Source of the DNA: Hydrogenophaga sp. | GTDB lineage: Bacteria > Pseudomonadota > Gammaproteobacteria > Burkholderiales > Burkholderiaceae_C | Length of the DNA stretch: 59,136 bases | Reading direction: 5' to 3' | Assembly (NCBI RefSeq): GCF_030651625.1 | Contig: NZ_JAUSCF010000036.1 | Location: forward strand, 1-59,136 | Part shown: piece by piece, positions 8,095-18,626 of the stretch | Layout: every line of letters starts with the position of its first letter | Position numbering within the stretch: position 1 is the first letter of the stretch | Made by a program: the position numbers and the translations under genes | Notes under the pieces: model-generated | Told to the model about the DNA's origin: nothing | What the model saw: only the letters and a program-made list of their open reading frames with translations | The model's database searches: none

Positions 8095-9594
8095 ATGCAC
8101 AAGACACCCCACTTTACCGCCCCCCTCTTTTTCAGCGATCCGGCCGCTGCGCTGGCCCAGGTGCAGCGCATCTACCACGAAGGCGTGGACTTCCTGCGCA
8201 CCGCCATGCGTGAGTTTGTCGATGGCAACCATCCCGTCGACCAGCAACGCGTGCGCGCCTGCTATCCCTTTGTGCGCCTGCACACCCACAGCGTGATGCG
8301 CCAGGGCTCGGTGCCCAACAGCCGCCTGAGCTACGGTTTTGTGGCCGGTCCCGGCCGGTTCGAAACCACGCTGACCCGGCCCGACCTCTACGCCGACTAT
8401 TACCTGGAACAGTTCGAACTGCTGCTGGCCAACCACGGCGGTGAACTCGAAGTGGGCACCAGCACCCAGCCCATCCCCATCCACTTCTCGTTCGCCGAAC
8501 ACGACCATGTGGAAGGCACCATGAGCGCTGAACGCCGCTCCCTCATGCGCGACGTGTTCGACTTGCCCGACCTGGCCGCCATGGACGACGGTATCGCCAA
8601 CGGCACGCACGAACCCCGGCCGGGCGAACCGCACCCGCTGTCGCTGTTCACCGCACCGCGTGTGGACTATTCGCTGCAGCGCCTGCGCCACTACACCGGC
8701 ACGGCACCGGAATGGTTCCAGAACTTCGTGCTGTTCACCAATTACCAGTTCTACATCGATGAGTTCATCAAGCTCGGGCACGCCGAAATGGCCGATCCGG
8801 AGAGCGACTACATCGCTTTTGTGGAACCCGGCAACGTCGTCACGCGCCGCACCGGCCTGGCGGCGCGAGCAGGGGACGAACTCGGCCATGCCCCACCGCG
8901 CCTGCCGCAAATGCCGGCCTACCACCTCATGCGCGCCGATCGCACGGGCATCACCATGGTCAACATCGGCGTGGGGCCGGCCAATGCCAAGACCATCACC
9001 GACCACATTGCCGTGCTGCGACCGCACGCCTGGCTGATGCTGGGCCACTGCGCCGGCCTGCGCAACAGCCAGCAGCTCGGCGACTACGTGCTGGCCCACG
9101 CCTACGTGCGCGAAGACCACGTGCTCGACGAAGAACTGCCGCTGTGGGTACCCATTCCCGCGCTGGCCGAAATCCAGCTCGCGCTGGAAGCCGCCGTGGC
9201 CGACGTGACCGGTGTGCCGCCGGCCGAACTCAAGCGCATCATGCGCACCGGCACCGTGGCCAGCACCGACAACCGCAACTGGGAACTGCTGCCCGACAAC
9301 AAACCGCAGTTGCGCTTCTCACAATCGCGCGCCGTGGCCCTCGACATGGAGTCCGCCACCATCGCCGCCAACGGCTTCCGCTTCCGCGTGCCCTACGGTA
9401 CCCTGCTGTGCGTGAGTGACAAACCGCTGCACGGCGAAATCAAACTGCCAGGGATGGCCAACCACTTCTACCGCGAGCGGGTGGACCAGCACCTGCGCAT
9501 CGGCATCCGCGCGGTGGAGCGCCTGCGCGAAGGTGGGCCTGATCAGCTGCACAGCCGCAAATTGCGCAGTTTTGCTGAGGTGGCGTTTCAGTAA
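8095..9594 (+). CDS. amn: AMP nucleosidase
   Basis: A 499-residue enzyme cleaving AMP to adenine and ribose 5-phosphate in purine salvage and adenylate balance. The N-terminal AMN domain (about 1-180, with the SRLSYGFV and YYLEQFELL segments) precedes a C-terminal nucleoside phosphorylase-like domain (GHCAGLRNSQQLGDYVLAHAY near 325 and ALDMESATIAANGFRFRVPY near 420, the latter carrying the substrate-binding DMESA). Length agrees with bacterial Amn. Start at 8095 (MHKTPHF) matches family N-termini. It starts about 100 bases from the divergent DUF4010 gene and is convergent with the response regulator gene. Confidence 0.93.
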   Translation: MHKTPHFTAPLFFSDPAAALAQVQRIYHEGVDFLRTAMREFVDGNHPVDQQRVRACYPFVRLHTHSVMRQGSVPNSRLSYGFVAGPGRFETTLTRPDLYADYYLEQFELLLANHGGELEVGTSTQPIPIHFSFAEHDHVEGTMSAERRSLMRDVFDLPDLAAMDDGIANGTHEPRPGEPHPLSLFTAPRVDYSLQRLRHYTGTAPEWFQNFVLFTNYQFYIDEFIKLGHAEMADPESDYIAFVEPGNVVTRRTGLAARAGDELGHAPPRLPQMPAYHLMRADRTGITMVNIGVGPANAKTITDHIAVLRPHAWLMLGHCAGLRNSQQLGDYVLAHAYVREDHVLDEELPLWVPIPALAEIQLALEAAVADVTGVPPAELKRIMRTGTVASTDNRNWELLPDNKPQLRFSQSRAVALDMESATIAANGFRFRVPYGTLLCVSDKPLHGEIKLPGMANHFYRERVDQHLRIGIRAVERLREGGPDQLHSRKLRSFAEVAFQ

Positions 9595-9630
9595 ACCGGT
9601 TCAACGCCAGCCAAGCCCGCAGGCGGGCAG

Positions 9631-10344
9631 TCACTCCTCGCCGTCAGCCTCATCACCCTCGCTCAGCGTCACCAGCAACTGGACCACCTCGGCGCATTCC
9701 TCCTCAATCCGGCTGACGGCGCGGCGCCCACCCGGTGACAGCTGCTCGTGCGCCTGGTTTCGCAGGTACTCGGCCTGCTCCAGAATGGCCGTCATGCGCT
9801 CGAAGAGCTCGGAGGTGATGGTGTCCGTGCGGCTTGCAGATCGAGGTACCTGGGTGGCTTCGAAACCGGGCATTTCCGGTGGTGCCAGATCGGTGTGGAA
9901 CGTGAAATCGCCATCGGCGGTGGATTCGAGCTCGATGGTTTCCATTTCGGCGAACGTGAGCAACTGCTCGACCCGCTCGCGGATGAACGCACGATCAAAG
10001 GGTTTGACGAAAAAATCCACCGCGCCCAGAGCCAGCGCCTGATCGCGGTACGTCTGCTCGGTGTGCGATGACACCATCACCACCTGCGTGCCCATGAGCC
10101 TGGGGTTGCTGCGCATGTGCTCCAGCACCTCGTATCCGCTCAGATCCGGCATCTCGACATCAATGAGCATCAGGTCTGGCGTGTAGGCCTCCAGCTTGCT
10201 CAGCGCATCCTCGCCACGCACGGAGAAGTGCAGCTGGGCCACGTCCAGCAAGGTTCTGGCCAGGATGTGGACGATGCTGGGGTCGTCATCGACGATCAGG
10301 ATCCTCTTGCGTCTCTCGGTCTGGTTCGAAACGGCGGTGTTCAT
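9631..10344 (-). CDS. Single-domain response regulator with a helical C-terminal extension
   Basis: A 237-residue protein. Residues 13-133 form a CheY-like receiver: acidic pair in ILIVDDDPS, phospho-acceptor Asp in LMLIDVEMPD (about D60), Thr/Ser in MVSSHT and the conserved Lys in VDFFVKPFD. The remaining 100 residues show no DNA-binding motif, GGDEF, EAL or HD-GYP; they contain an acidic linker and a helix (SELFERMTAILEQAEYLRN) and end in an acidic tail. No histidine kinase is adjacent, so it is an orphan regulator, perhaps acting by protein contact. ATG at 10344 follows a weak GGGACAACC region. Confidence 0.85.
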   Translation of the reverse strand: MNTAVSNQTERRKRILIVDDDPSIVHILARTLLDVAQLHFSVRGEDALSKLEAYTPDLMLIDVEMPDLSGYEVLEHMRSNPRLMGTQVVMVSSHTEQTYRDQALALGAVDFFVKPFDRAFIRERVEQLLTFAEMETIELESTADGDFTFHTDLAPPEMPGFEATQVPRSASRTDTITSELFERMTAILEQAEYLRNQAHEQLSPGGRRAVSRIEEECAEVVQLLVTLSEGDEADGEE

Positions 10345-10660
10345 CCGGTTGTCCCTTCATGCGGCGATTCGCTTCAACCCGTCTCCATCAACGGTAGCAC
10401 GATCAGCCAAATGCCCGAAATAACGGACGTGAACCGATGTTGGACCATTGGGGCTCGGGTGAAGCCCGGAAATGACCCTGATTTGCGAGCCATTCCCGAT
10501 CTCGCACCACAAGGTGAGATGGTGTGAGCAGGCCCCAGACGGCTTGCCCGTTTGCATTCAAAGGCGCAGCGCTTTACAGGTGCTTCATCAACACGACACA
10601 CAATGGCGGAGGGGTCTGCGCACAATGGTCCCAACGCAGATTCCGACTGCCCCCATCACA
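10345..10660. other. Intergenic region between response regulator and export operon
   Basis: About 316 bases separating divergent genes, so both promoters should lie here. No confident -35/-10 pair was seen. A possible RNA hairpin is present: CTCGCACCA (10501-10509) pairs with TGGTGTGAG (10520-10528), nine pairs including one G-U, loop of ten. No gene is supported. Confidence 0.4.
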
Positions 10661-12151
10661 ATGAAAACGAATCCTCTGCTCTCTTTTCCTGAACGCCACG
10701 CGCACTCCGTCCTGTCGCTCGCTGCGGTCGTGCTGCTGAGCGCCTGCGCCAGCCTCGCGCCGTCTGGGGCCGACCTGCCTGACACCAGCCTGCCCACCGC
10801 CTGGTCCGCTCCGGGTGGCAACATCACCCAGGGCGCGTCGGTCACGGTGCTGGCCCAATGGTGGCAACGGTTCGACGATCCGGCACTGACCGAGCTGGTG
10901 ACCCAGGCGCTACAGGCCAACACCAGCGTGAGAAGTGCGCAGGCAGCGCTGCTGCAGGCCCGTGCACAGCGCGACGTGCAGCAGGCTGGTCTTGGCCCGT
11001 CCCTGGGGTCTTCCGGCTCCGCACAGCGCAGCCGATCGGGCGACAACAGCCCCACCAACCGTTTTCAGGCCGGCTTCGACGCGAGCTGGGAACCCGATGT
11101 GTTCGGTGGCAACCGCAGCGCGGTCAACGCCAGCGAAGCCGACACCCGGGCCGCCGAAACCTCGCTGGCCGGCGTGCAGGTGTCGCTGGCCGCCGAGGTG
11201 GCGGTGACCTACATCGAGCTGCGCAGCCTGCAGACCCGCCTGGCCATCGCCCGCAGCAACCTGGCCGCCCAGACCGAGACCCTGCAGATCACCCGCTGGC
11301 GGGTGCAGGCGGGTCTGGCGTCGTCGCTCGACCTGGAACAGGCGGTGGCCGCCAGTGAACAGACCGCCGCCCAGCTGCCGTCGCTGCAGACCGGCATTGC
11401 ACAGGCCTTGAGCGGCCTGGCGGTGCTGACCGGCCAGGCGCCCGGCACGCTGGAAGCGGCCTTGCAGTCCGGCCTGACCGCTCCAGCCCCCATTCCACAG
11501 GCGTCCGCCGATCTGGCGCTGGCCTTCCCCGCCGACACCCTGCGCCAGCGCCCCGACGTGCGCACCGCCGAACACCGCGTCAGCGCCGCGCTGGCCCGCG
11601 TCTCCCAGGCCGACGCCGCGCGCTACCCCAGCTTTCGCCTGGGTGGCTCGCTCGGTCTGAGTGCACTGACCCTGGGCGCCCTGAGCAACGGTGCGTCTTT
11701 GGCAAGCTCGCTGCTGGCCAGTGTGTCGGTGCCCCTGTTTGACGGCGGTGCGGCGGTGGGCCGGGTGCGCGCACAGGAAGCCGCACTGGAACAGGCCCGT
11801 GCCAGCTACCAGGGCACGGTGCTTTCGGCCTTGAAAGACGTGGAAGATGCCCTGGTTTCGCTGCAGGGCAACCAGGAGCGTCTGGTGCGCCTGCGGGCGG
11901 CCAGTGGCGCCGCTGCCAATGCCGAGTTGCTGGCACGCCAGCGCTACGAGAGCGGCCTGATCGATTTCCGCGCGGTGCTCGACACCCAGCGCACGCTGCT
12001 TTCCACACAGGACAGCGTGGCCGCCACGCAAGCCGTCCTGAGCGCCGACCTGGTGCGCCTGTACAAGTCGCTCGGCGGCGGGTGGATACCCGAAGGTGGC
12101 GGCTCAGCAGGAGCGACAACCACCCCCGGCACCCCTGCCACGCTTCGCTGA
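10661..12151 (+). CDS. Outer-membrane efflux lipoprotein, TolC/NodT family
   Basis: A 496-residue RND/ABC-type outer-membrane factor. The N-terminus has a signal peptide ending in a lipobox (VVLLSACAS, Cys near residue 28), and two OEP repeats follow (about 70-270 and 280-480), each with the long Ala/Gln-rich helices of the tunnel (e.g. RSAQAALLQARAQRDV; GGAAVGRVRAQEAALEQAR). It is the first gene of a three-component exporter: the MacA-like adaptor begins 49 bases downstream, and ATPase and permease follow. Probable role: channel for drug, toxin or lipid export with MacA/MacB-like partners. Start at 10661 places the signal peptide at the N-terminus. Confidence 0.9.
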   Translation: MKTNPLLSFPERHAHSVLSLAAVVLLSACASLAPSGADLPDTSLPTAWSAPGGNITQGASVTVLAQWWQRFDDPALTELVTQALQANTSVRSAQAALLQARAQRDVQQAGLGPSLGSSGSAQRSRSGDNSPTNRFQAGFDASWEPDVFGGNRSAVNASEADTRAAETSLAGVQVSLAAEVAVTYIELRSLQTRLAIARSNLAAQTETLQITRWRVQAGLASSLDLEQAVAASEQTAAQLPSLQTGIAQALSGLAVLTGQAPGTLEAALQSGLTAPAPIPQASADLALAFPADTLRQRPDVRTAEHRVSAALARVSQADAARYPSFRLGGSLGLSALTLGALSNGASLASSLLASVSVPLFDGGAAVGRVRAQEAALEQARASYQGTVLSALKDVEDALVSLQGNQERLVRLRAASGAAANAELLARQRYESGLIDFRAVLDTQRTLLSTQDSVAATQAVLSADLVRLYKSLGGGWIPEGGGSAGATTTPGTPATLR

Positions 12152-12200
12152 GCCCCTCCGGCATTTTTTGCGATCGCCCTTCCCATTCCGACACCGCGCC

Positions 12201-13571
12201 ATGAACAACAACACCCCTCCTTCCACCGAACCGTCGAACGCCCCCGTTGCCAGTGGCGCCCCCGCCGCCGATCTGGACACACTGCTGGGCGAAGACCACA
12301 CACCCCGCTGGTGGAAGCGCGCCTCGGTGTGGGTGGGCTGGCTGCTGGCACTGGCTGCGGTGGGTGGCTGGTTCTACTGGCAGGCCATGAAAAAAGCCGA
12401 CGCCGCACCGGTGTATGTGACACAGCCTGTGCGTCAGGGCAACCTCACGCTCACAGTGTCTGCCAACGGCACGCTGCAGCCCACCCGCGCCGTGAACATC
12501 GGCAGCGAGCTCTCCGGCACGGTCAAGCGCGTGCTGGTGGATGTGAACGATCGCGTGAAAACCGGGCAGGTGCTGGTCGAACTCGACACCTCCAAGTTCA
12601 ACGACCAGGTGCAGCGCTCGCGGGCTGCCCTGAACGCGGCGCAGGCCCAGCTGTCGCTGGCCAGTGCCACGGTGAAAGAAACGCAGGCCAGCCTGACGCG
12701 CTTCGAAGAGGTGTCGCGCCTCTCGGGCGGCAAGGTGCCCTCAGCCACCGAACTCGATACCGCCCGCGCCGCCGTGGACCGCGCCGTGGCCAACGAAGCC
12801 AGCGCCCGGGCCAACGTGGCCTCGGCCCGCGCCGCCCTGGCAACCGAGGAAACCAACCTGTCCAAGGCCTCGATCCGCTCGCCGATCGACGGCGTGGTGC
12901 TCACCCGCACGGTCGACCCGGGCAATGCGGTGGCGGCTTCGCTGCAGGCGGTGACGCTGTTCACCGTGGCCGAAGACCTGTCACAGCTCAAGCTGGAAGT
13001 CAGCGTGGACGAAGCCGATGTGGGTTCGGTACAGGTGGGCCAGCGTGCGAACTTCACAGTGAGCGCCTACCCCTCGCGCCGCTACCCGGCCACCACCAAC
13101 CGGGTCGCCTTCGGCTCGACCAAGACCGACAACGTGGTGACCTATGTGACCACGCTGGACGTGGACAACACCGACCTGAGCCTGCGTCCCGGCATGACCG
13201 CGGCGGCCACCATCGTGGCGGTGGAGCGAAAGGACGTGCTGCTGGTGCCCAACACCGCCCTGCGCTTTTCGCCCACACAGGCCAACGGTACGGCTCGCCC
13301 GGCGGCCTCTGGCAGCAGCGGCATCCTGGCCCAGCTCATGCCGCGCATGCCCCGCAGCAGCGGTGGCCAGCGCAGGGCCGGTGAAACCCGCGGCGGCGAA
13401 CAGGGTGCACGCAACATCTGGGTGCTGCGCGACGGACAGGCGGAGTCCATGACGGTGCAGACCGGCATCACCGACGGCCGCATGACCGAAGTCAGCGGTG
13501 AAGGCGTGACCGAAGGGCTGCTCGTGATCACGGACCAGCGCGCCAATGGCACGGCGGGAGGCTCGCGATGA
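12201..13571 (+). CDS. Periplasmic adaptor protein, HlyD/MacA-like
   Basis: A 456-residue membrane fusion protein. One N-terminal transmembrane helix (about 42-62, WWKRASVWVGWLL region), then the lipoyl half-motifs (SGTVKRVLVDVNDRVKTGQ near 105), a helical hairpin with Ala/Gln-rich repeats (about 135-230), a beta-barrel (VSVDEADVGSVQVGQ) and the membrane-proximal domain. An insertion near residues 350-395 is rich in Gly, Arg and Ser and probably disordered. It links the outer-membrane factor upstream with the MacB-like ATPase and permease downstream; its stop overlaps the next start by four bases (ATGA), implying coupled translation. Confidence 0.9.
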   Translation: MNNNTPPSTEPSNAPVASGAPAADLDTLLGEDHTPRWWKRASVWVGWLLALAAVGGWFYWQAMKKADAAPVYVTQPVRQGNLTLTVSANGTLQPTRAVNIGSELSGTVKRVLVDVNDRVKTGQVLVELDTSKFNDQVQRSRAALNAAQAQLSLASATVKETQASLTRFEEVSRLSGGKVPSATELDTARAAVDRAVANEASARANVASARAALATEETNLSKASIRSPIDGVVLTRTVDPGNAVAASLQAVTLFTVAEDLSQLKLEVSVDEADVGSVQVGQRANFTVSAYPSRRYPATTNRVAFGSTKTDNVVTYVTTLDVDNTDLSLRPGMTAAATIVAVERKDVLLVPNTALRFSPTQANGTARPAASGSSGILAQLMPRMPRSSGGQRRAGETRGGEQGARNIWVLRDGQAESMTVQTGITDGRMTEVSGEGVTEGLLVITDQRANGTAGGSR

Positions 13572-14323
13572 CCGGCAAGCCCGACAACCATGTTCCATTG
13601 ATCCGCCTGCGCGGTATCACCAAGGTTTACGGCGAAGGCAGCACGGCGTTCCAGGCCCTCAAGGGTGTGGACCTCGACATCGAGGCCGGCGATTTCGTGG
13701 CCATCATGGGGCCCAGCGGCTCCGGTAAATCCACCGCCATGAACACCCTGGGCTGCCTGGACACGCCCACCACCGGCACCTACGAGTTCCAGGGCGTGCA
13801 GGTGCAGTCGCTCGGTCGCGATCAGCGGGCGCGCCTGCGCCGGCGCTACCTGGGCTTCGTGTTCCAGGGTTTCAACCTGCTGGCACGCACCTCGGCCCAG
13901 GAAAACGTGGAACTTCCCCTGATTTACCGTGGAGAGCCGGCGGCTTCCCGGCATGCGGCGGCGGCGAAAGCGCTGGCCTCAGTGGGCTTGACGGGATGGG
14001 AACACCACACGCCAGCCGAACTTTCAGGCGGTCAGCAGCAGCGCGTGGCGATCGCCCGTGCCATCGTCACCCAGCCGGCGGTGCTGCTGGCCGACGAGCC
14101 CACCGGCAACCTGGACACCCAGCGCAGCCAGGAAATCATGGAACTGCTCTGGAGCCTGAACCACGACCAGGGCATCACCGTGCTCATGGTCACGCACGAA
14201 CACGACATGGCGGCCTACGCACGGCGCATCGTGCGCTTCGTGGATGGCGTGGTGGAAAGCGACACACGCAACCCCCACCCCGTGGGCATGCACCACAGCG
14301 CCTTCCAGGCGCAGGGACACTGA
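13568..14323 (+). CDS. ABC transporter ATPase, MacB/LolD type
   Basis: A 251-residue nucleotide-binding subunit. Walker A GPSGSGKS at 48-55, the Q-loop VFQGFNLL, the signature LSGGQQQR, Walker B VLLADEPTGNLD and the H-loop VMVTHEHD are all present. The sequence groups with the MacB/LolD/FtsE class, which drives mechanotransmission rather than substrate passage through the membrane. In E. coli MacB the ATPase and permease are one chain; here they are separate genes, as in many beta- and gammaproteobacteria. Overlaps the adaptor gene by four bases and precedes the permease by two bases. Confidence 0.92.
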   Translation: MTGKPDNHVPLIRLRGITKVYGEGSTAFQALKGVDLDIEAGDFVAIMGPSGSGKSTAMNTLGCLDTPTTGTYEFQGVQVQSLGRDQRARLRRRYLGFVFQGFNLLARTSAQENVELPLIYRGEPAASRHAAAAKALASVGLTGWEHHTPAELSGGQQQRVAIARAIVTQPAVLLADEPTGNLDTQRSQEIMELLWSLNHDQGITVLMVTHEHDMAAYARRIVRFVDGVVESDTRNPHPVGMHHSAFQAQGH

Positions 14324-14325
14324 CC

Positions 14326-15531
<1,206 letters not shown>

Positions 15532-15701
15532 GCCGACCTGCGCCCGCAGGACAAGGAAAAGCGCCTCCGGGGGGTTTTGAACCGGCTTGCGGGGCCGAGG
15601 TATATGCTGCACGCTCGCAACGCCGCCTTCACCCATGTGCCGGCCCTTGATGGGCGGTATGGCGGCCGCCCAGAAAACCACCCGGAAACCATCAAACATC
15701 C

Positions 15702-17978
15702 ATGGCAGCGACCCGAAGAAATTTCATCCTGGGCAGCATGGCCGCCGGCGGGGCCCTGGTGGTGGGCTGGTCTGTGCTGCCGCCGCGCCAGCGCCTGCAA
15801 ACCGCCGTGCCACTGGCCATTCAACCGGGGCAGGCGGCATTCAATGGCTGGGTCAAGATCGCCACCGATGGAGCGGTCACCGTGATCATCAGCAAGAGCG
15901 AAATGGGCCAGGGTGTACTCACATCGCTGTCCATGCTCCTGGCCGATGAGCTCGATGCCGACTGGACACGCGTGACCTACGAGATGTCGCCCATCGACAA
16001 GATCTACAACAACGTGAGCGCTCTGGTGGACGGCCTGCCCTTTCACCCCGACAACCAGGGCCTGGTGCGCCGCGCCGCCAGCCACCTGACGGCCAAGACG
16101 GTGACCCACTTGGGTGTCATGATGACCGGCGGCTCATCGAGTGTGAAAGACCTCTGGCTACCCATGCGTGAAGCGGGCGCAGCAGCGCGCCAGATGCTGC
16201 TGGCCGCAGCGGCCCAGGGGTGGGAAGTGGCACAGGCTGACTGCCGCACCGAAAAAGGCCAGGTGCTGGGCCCCAGCGGACAGATTGCCGACTACGGCGA
16301 CCTGGTGGCGAAGGCGGCCTTGCTGGCCGTGCCCTCCAGCATCCAGTTGAAGAGTCCCGATCAGTTCAAGCTCATCGGCCAGTCCACACACAGGCTGGAA
16401 AGCACCGCCAAGATCACCGGTGCCGCGAAATTCGGTATTGACGCCCTGCCAGAAGGCCTCCTGTATGCAGCGGTTCAGATGTGCCCGACCCTGGGCGGTC
16501 GCGTGGCCAGTTTTGATGCCGCCCAGGTGAGCGCCATGCCGGGCGTGCGCCACGCGCTCACGGTGGAGCCACTGTACGGCGGCACCGGTGGCGTGGCCGT
16601 GATTGCAGGCAGGCCCTGGCAAGCGCAGAACGCGTTGAAAGGCCTGGAGATCGCGTGGGACCACGGCGCCTTGGCCAGCTTCAACAGCAGTGCCGTGATG
16701 GCCCAACTGACACAGACCCTGGACAACGGCGCCACCGGCTTCAGCTATTACAGCACCGGCGATGTGGACGCGGCGTTGCAAAGCGCAGCCCGCATCGTGA
16801 ACGCCGAGTACCAGGCACCCTATCTGGCGCACGCCACGATGGAGCCCATGAACTGCACCGTGCTGCTCAAGGAGGGCCAGGCCACGGTGTGGGTATCGAC
16901 CCAGGTGCCCAGCATGGCGCGCAGCGCCGTGGCCAAGGTGCTGGACTTGCCACCGGAAGCGGTCACGGTGCACGTGATGCTGCTCGGCGGCGGCTTCGGT
17001 CGCCGGCTGGAGGTCGATTTCATCGCCCAGGCCGCCCGGATCGCGCGCGCAGCCGAAGGTTTCCCCGTGCAGACGATGTGGACGCGCGAGCAGGACATGC
17101 GCCACGATTTCTACCGCCCGGCCTGCGTGTCACGCTTCGGCGCCGGCCTGAACGAGAAGAATCAGTTGGTGGCCTGGAAAAACACCTCGGCCGGTCAGGC
17201 CATCGTGCCCCAGGTGCTCAAACGCGGCTTTGGCCTGCCGGGTGGCGGGCCTGACAAAACCACGTCCGAAGGGGCCTTTGATCAGCCCTACGAATGGCCA
17301 GCGGCACGCATCGCGCACGAAGCGGTGGACCTGCCGCTGCAGGTGGGCTTCTGGCGTGCGGTGGGGCATTCGCACCAGGCATTCTTCAAGGAATGCTTTC
17401 TGGACGAAGTGGCCCACGCCGTTCAGGCCGATCCGGTGGCCTACCGCGCCAGCCTGCTGCAGCGCCACCCCAGGCACCTCGCGGTGCTGCAACGCGTGGC
17501 CGAACTGAGCCGCTGGGGTGAGTCGATCGCTTCCGTGGCGGGCACACCGGCGCGGGCACGCGGTGTTGCGCTGCACGAGTCGTTCGGCTCCATCGTGGCG
17601 CAGGTGGCCGAGGTGTCGTTGCGACCCGACAACTCGATTCGCGTGCACGAGGTGTGGTGCGTGATCGACTGCGGCCTGGCGGTCAACCCGCAACTGATCG
17701 AGCAACAGCTGGAGAGCGGCATCGTCTACGGCCTGTCCGCCGCGCTGCACGGCGAGATTCACATCGTCAACGGACAGGTGCAGGCCAGCAATTTCCACGA
17801 CCAGCCGGCTCTGCGCATGAACGATTGCCCCGCCATTCGGTGCGTCATCATGCCCAGCACCGAACCACCCGAAGGTGTCGGAGAACCCGGTCTGCCGCCC
17901 ATTGCGCCCGCCGTGGCCAATGCCCTGTTTACCCTCACCGGACAACGCCTGCGCAGCCTGCCGCTGCGGATTGCTTGA
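15702..17978 (+). CDS. Molybdenum hydroxylase large subunit, isoquinoline 1-oxidoreductase type (Tat-exported)
   Basis: A 758-residue xanthine-oxidase-family catalytic subunit that holds the molybdopterin cytosine dinucleotide cofactor. The N-terminus carries a twin-arginine signal (TRRNFILGS followed by [10 protein letters not shown]), so it is predicted to be exported folded. Cofactor-contact segments are visible: [12 protein letters not shown] near residues 428-440 and the catalytic Glu motif VGEPGLPP (E728). It belongs to the IorB-like group (aldehyde or N-heterocycle oxidation in the periplasm). The small iron-sulfur subunit follows eight bases after the stop. No FAD subunit or cytochrome c gene is adjacent. 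Confidence 0.88.
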   Translation: MAATRRNFILGSMAAGGALVVGWSVLPPRQRLQTAVPLAIQPGQAAFNGWVKIATDGAVTVIISKSEMGQGVLTSLSMLLADELDADWTRVTYEMSPIDKIYNNVSALVDGLPFHPDNQGLVRRAASHLTAKTVTHLGVMMTGGSSSVKDLWLPMREAGAAARQMLLAAAAQGWEVAQADCRTEKGQVLGPSGQIADYGDLVAKAALLAVPSSIQLKSPDQFKLIGQSTHRLESTAKITGAAKFGIDALPEGLLYAAVQMCPTLGGRVASFDAAQVSAMPGVRHALTVEPLYGGTGGVAVIAGRPWQAQNALKGLEIAWDHGALASFNSSAVMAQLTQTLDNGATGFSYYSTGDVDAALQSAARIVNAEYQAPYLAHATMEPMNCTVLLKEGQATVWVSTQVPSMARSAVAKVLDLPPEAVTVHVMLLGGGFGRRLEVDFIAQAARIARAAEGFPVQTMWTREQDMRHDFYRPACVSRFGAGLNEKNQLVAWKNTSAGQAIVPQVLKRGFGLPGGGPDKTTSEGAFDQPYEWPAARIAHEAVDLPLQVGFWRAVGHSHQAFFKECFLDEVAHAVQADPVAYRASLLQRHPRHLAVLQRVAELSRWGESIASVAGTPARARGVALHESFGSIVAQVAEVSLRPDNSIRVHEVWCVIDCGLAVNPQLIEQQLESGIVYGLSAALHGEIHIVNGQVQASNFHDQPALRMNDCPAIRCVIMPSTEPPEGVGEPGLPPIAPAVANALFTLTGQRLRSLPLRIA

Positions 17979-17986
17979 GCACCGTC

Positions 17987-18442
17987 ATGACTCCTATCCA
18001 ACTCAACGGCCAGGCCGTCCAGGTCGATGTCGAAGGCGAGGTACCTCTGCTGTGGGTGCTGCGCGCCGAACTGCAACTCACCGGCACCAAGTTTGGCTGC
18101 GGCATGTCGCTGTGCGGCGCCTGCACGGTGCACCTCGATGGCGTGCCCACCCGGTCGTGTGTGACACCGCTGGCCAGCGCGGCGGGCCAGTCGGTCACCA
18201 CCATCGAAGGTCTGCAAGGGCCGGTGGCAGACGCGCTGCGCGCGGCGTGGACGGCGCTCGATGTGGTGCAGTGCGGCTACTGCCAGAGCGGCCAGCTGAT
18301 GCAGGCTCACGCCTTGCTCACCGTCCACCCCCGGCCCACCGATGAACAGATCGACGAAGCCATGAGCGGCATCATCTGCCGCTGCGGCACCTACCCGCGC
18401 GTGCGCGCCGCCATCCACAAGGCGGCTGAGCAGGTGGGGTAA
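17987..18442 (+). CDS. Molybdenum hydroxylase [2Fe-2S] small subunit
   Basis: A 151-residue partner of the preceding large subunit, passing electrons from the Mo site. The plant-ferredoxin-like cluster is bound by C38, C43, C46 and C58 ([11 protein letters not shown]) and the second cluster, in the four-helix C-terminal domain, by C96, C99, C131 and C133 ([17 protein letters not shown]). Length and motif spacing are those of IorA/CoxS-type subunits. It has no signal of its own, so it is likely carried through Tat with the large subunit. Gene order large-then-small is reversed relative to classic iorAB. Confidence 0.92.
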   Translation: MTPIQLNGQAVQVDVEGEVPLLWVLRAELQLTGTKFGCGMSLCGACTVHLDGVPTRSCVTPLASAAGQSVTTIEGLQGPVADALRAAWTALDVVQCGYCQSGQLMQAHALLTVHPRPTDEQIDEAMSGIICRCGTYPRVRAAIHKAAEQVG

Positions 18443-18540
18443 CTCGCACCACCAGCATGCCATCCGACAGAATCCGTTCGGGCTGAGCCTGTGGAAGCCC
18501 TGCGAGGACATGCAGCACTTCCGGCGCGAGATGTGCCATT

Positions 18541-18625
18541 CCAGGGATACCGTGGAACCGGCTTCGCCGGGCCACTGGTATCGCCCCCATGAGGGGGTGA
18601 CGCGCGAAGCGCGGCGCGGGGGTGG
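18541..18625 (-). repeat. Intergenic GC-rich hairpin repeat (copy 4)
   Basis: Reverse-oriented copy located between the convergent small-subunit gene and purT. Contains CCAGGGATACCGTGGAACCG, the CCGGCTTCGCCGG stem and CCCCCATGAGGGGG stem, ending in GCGCGGGGG. Abuts the purT stop codon. Confidence 0.8.
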
Positions 18626-18626
18626 G

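Noticed and set aside
9615..9628. GCCCGC-AG-GCGGGC palindrome between amn and the response regulator as terminator
   Set aside because: The loop would be too small with full pairing and there is no T-run on either strand.
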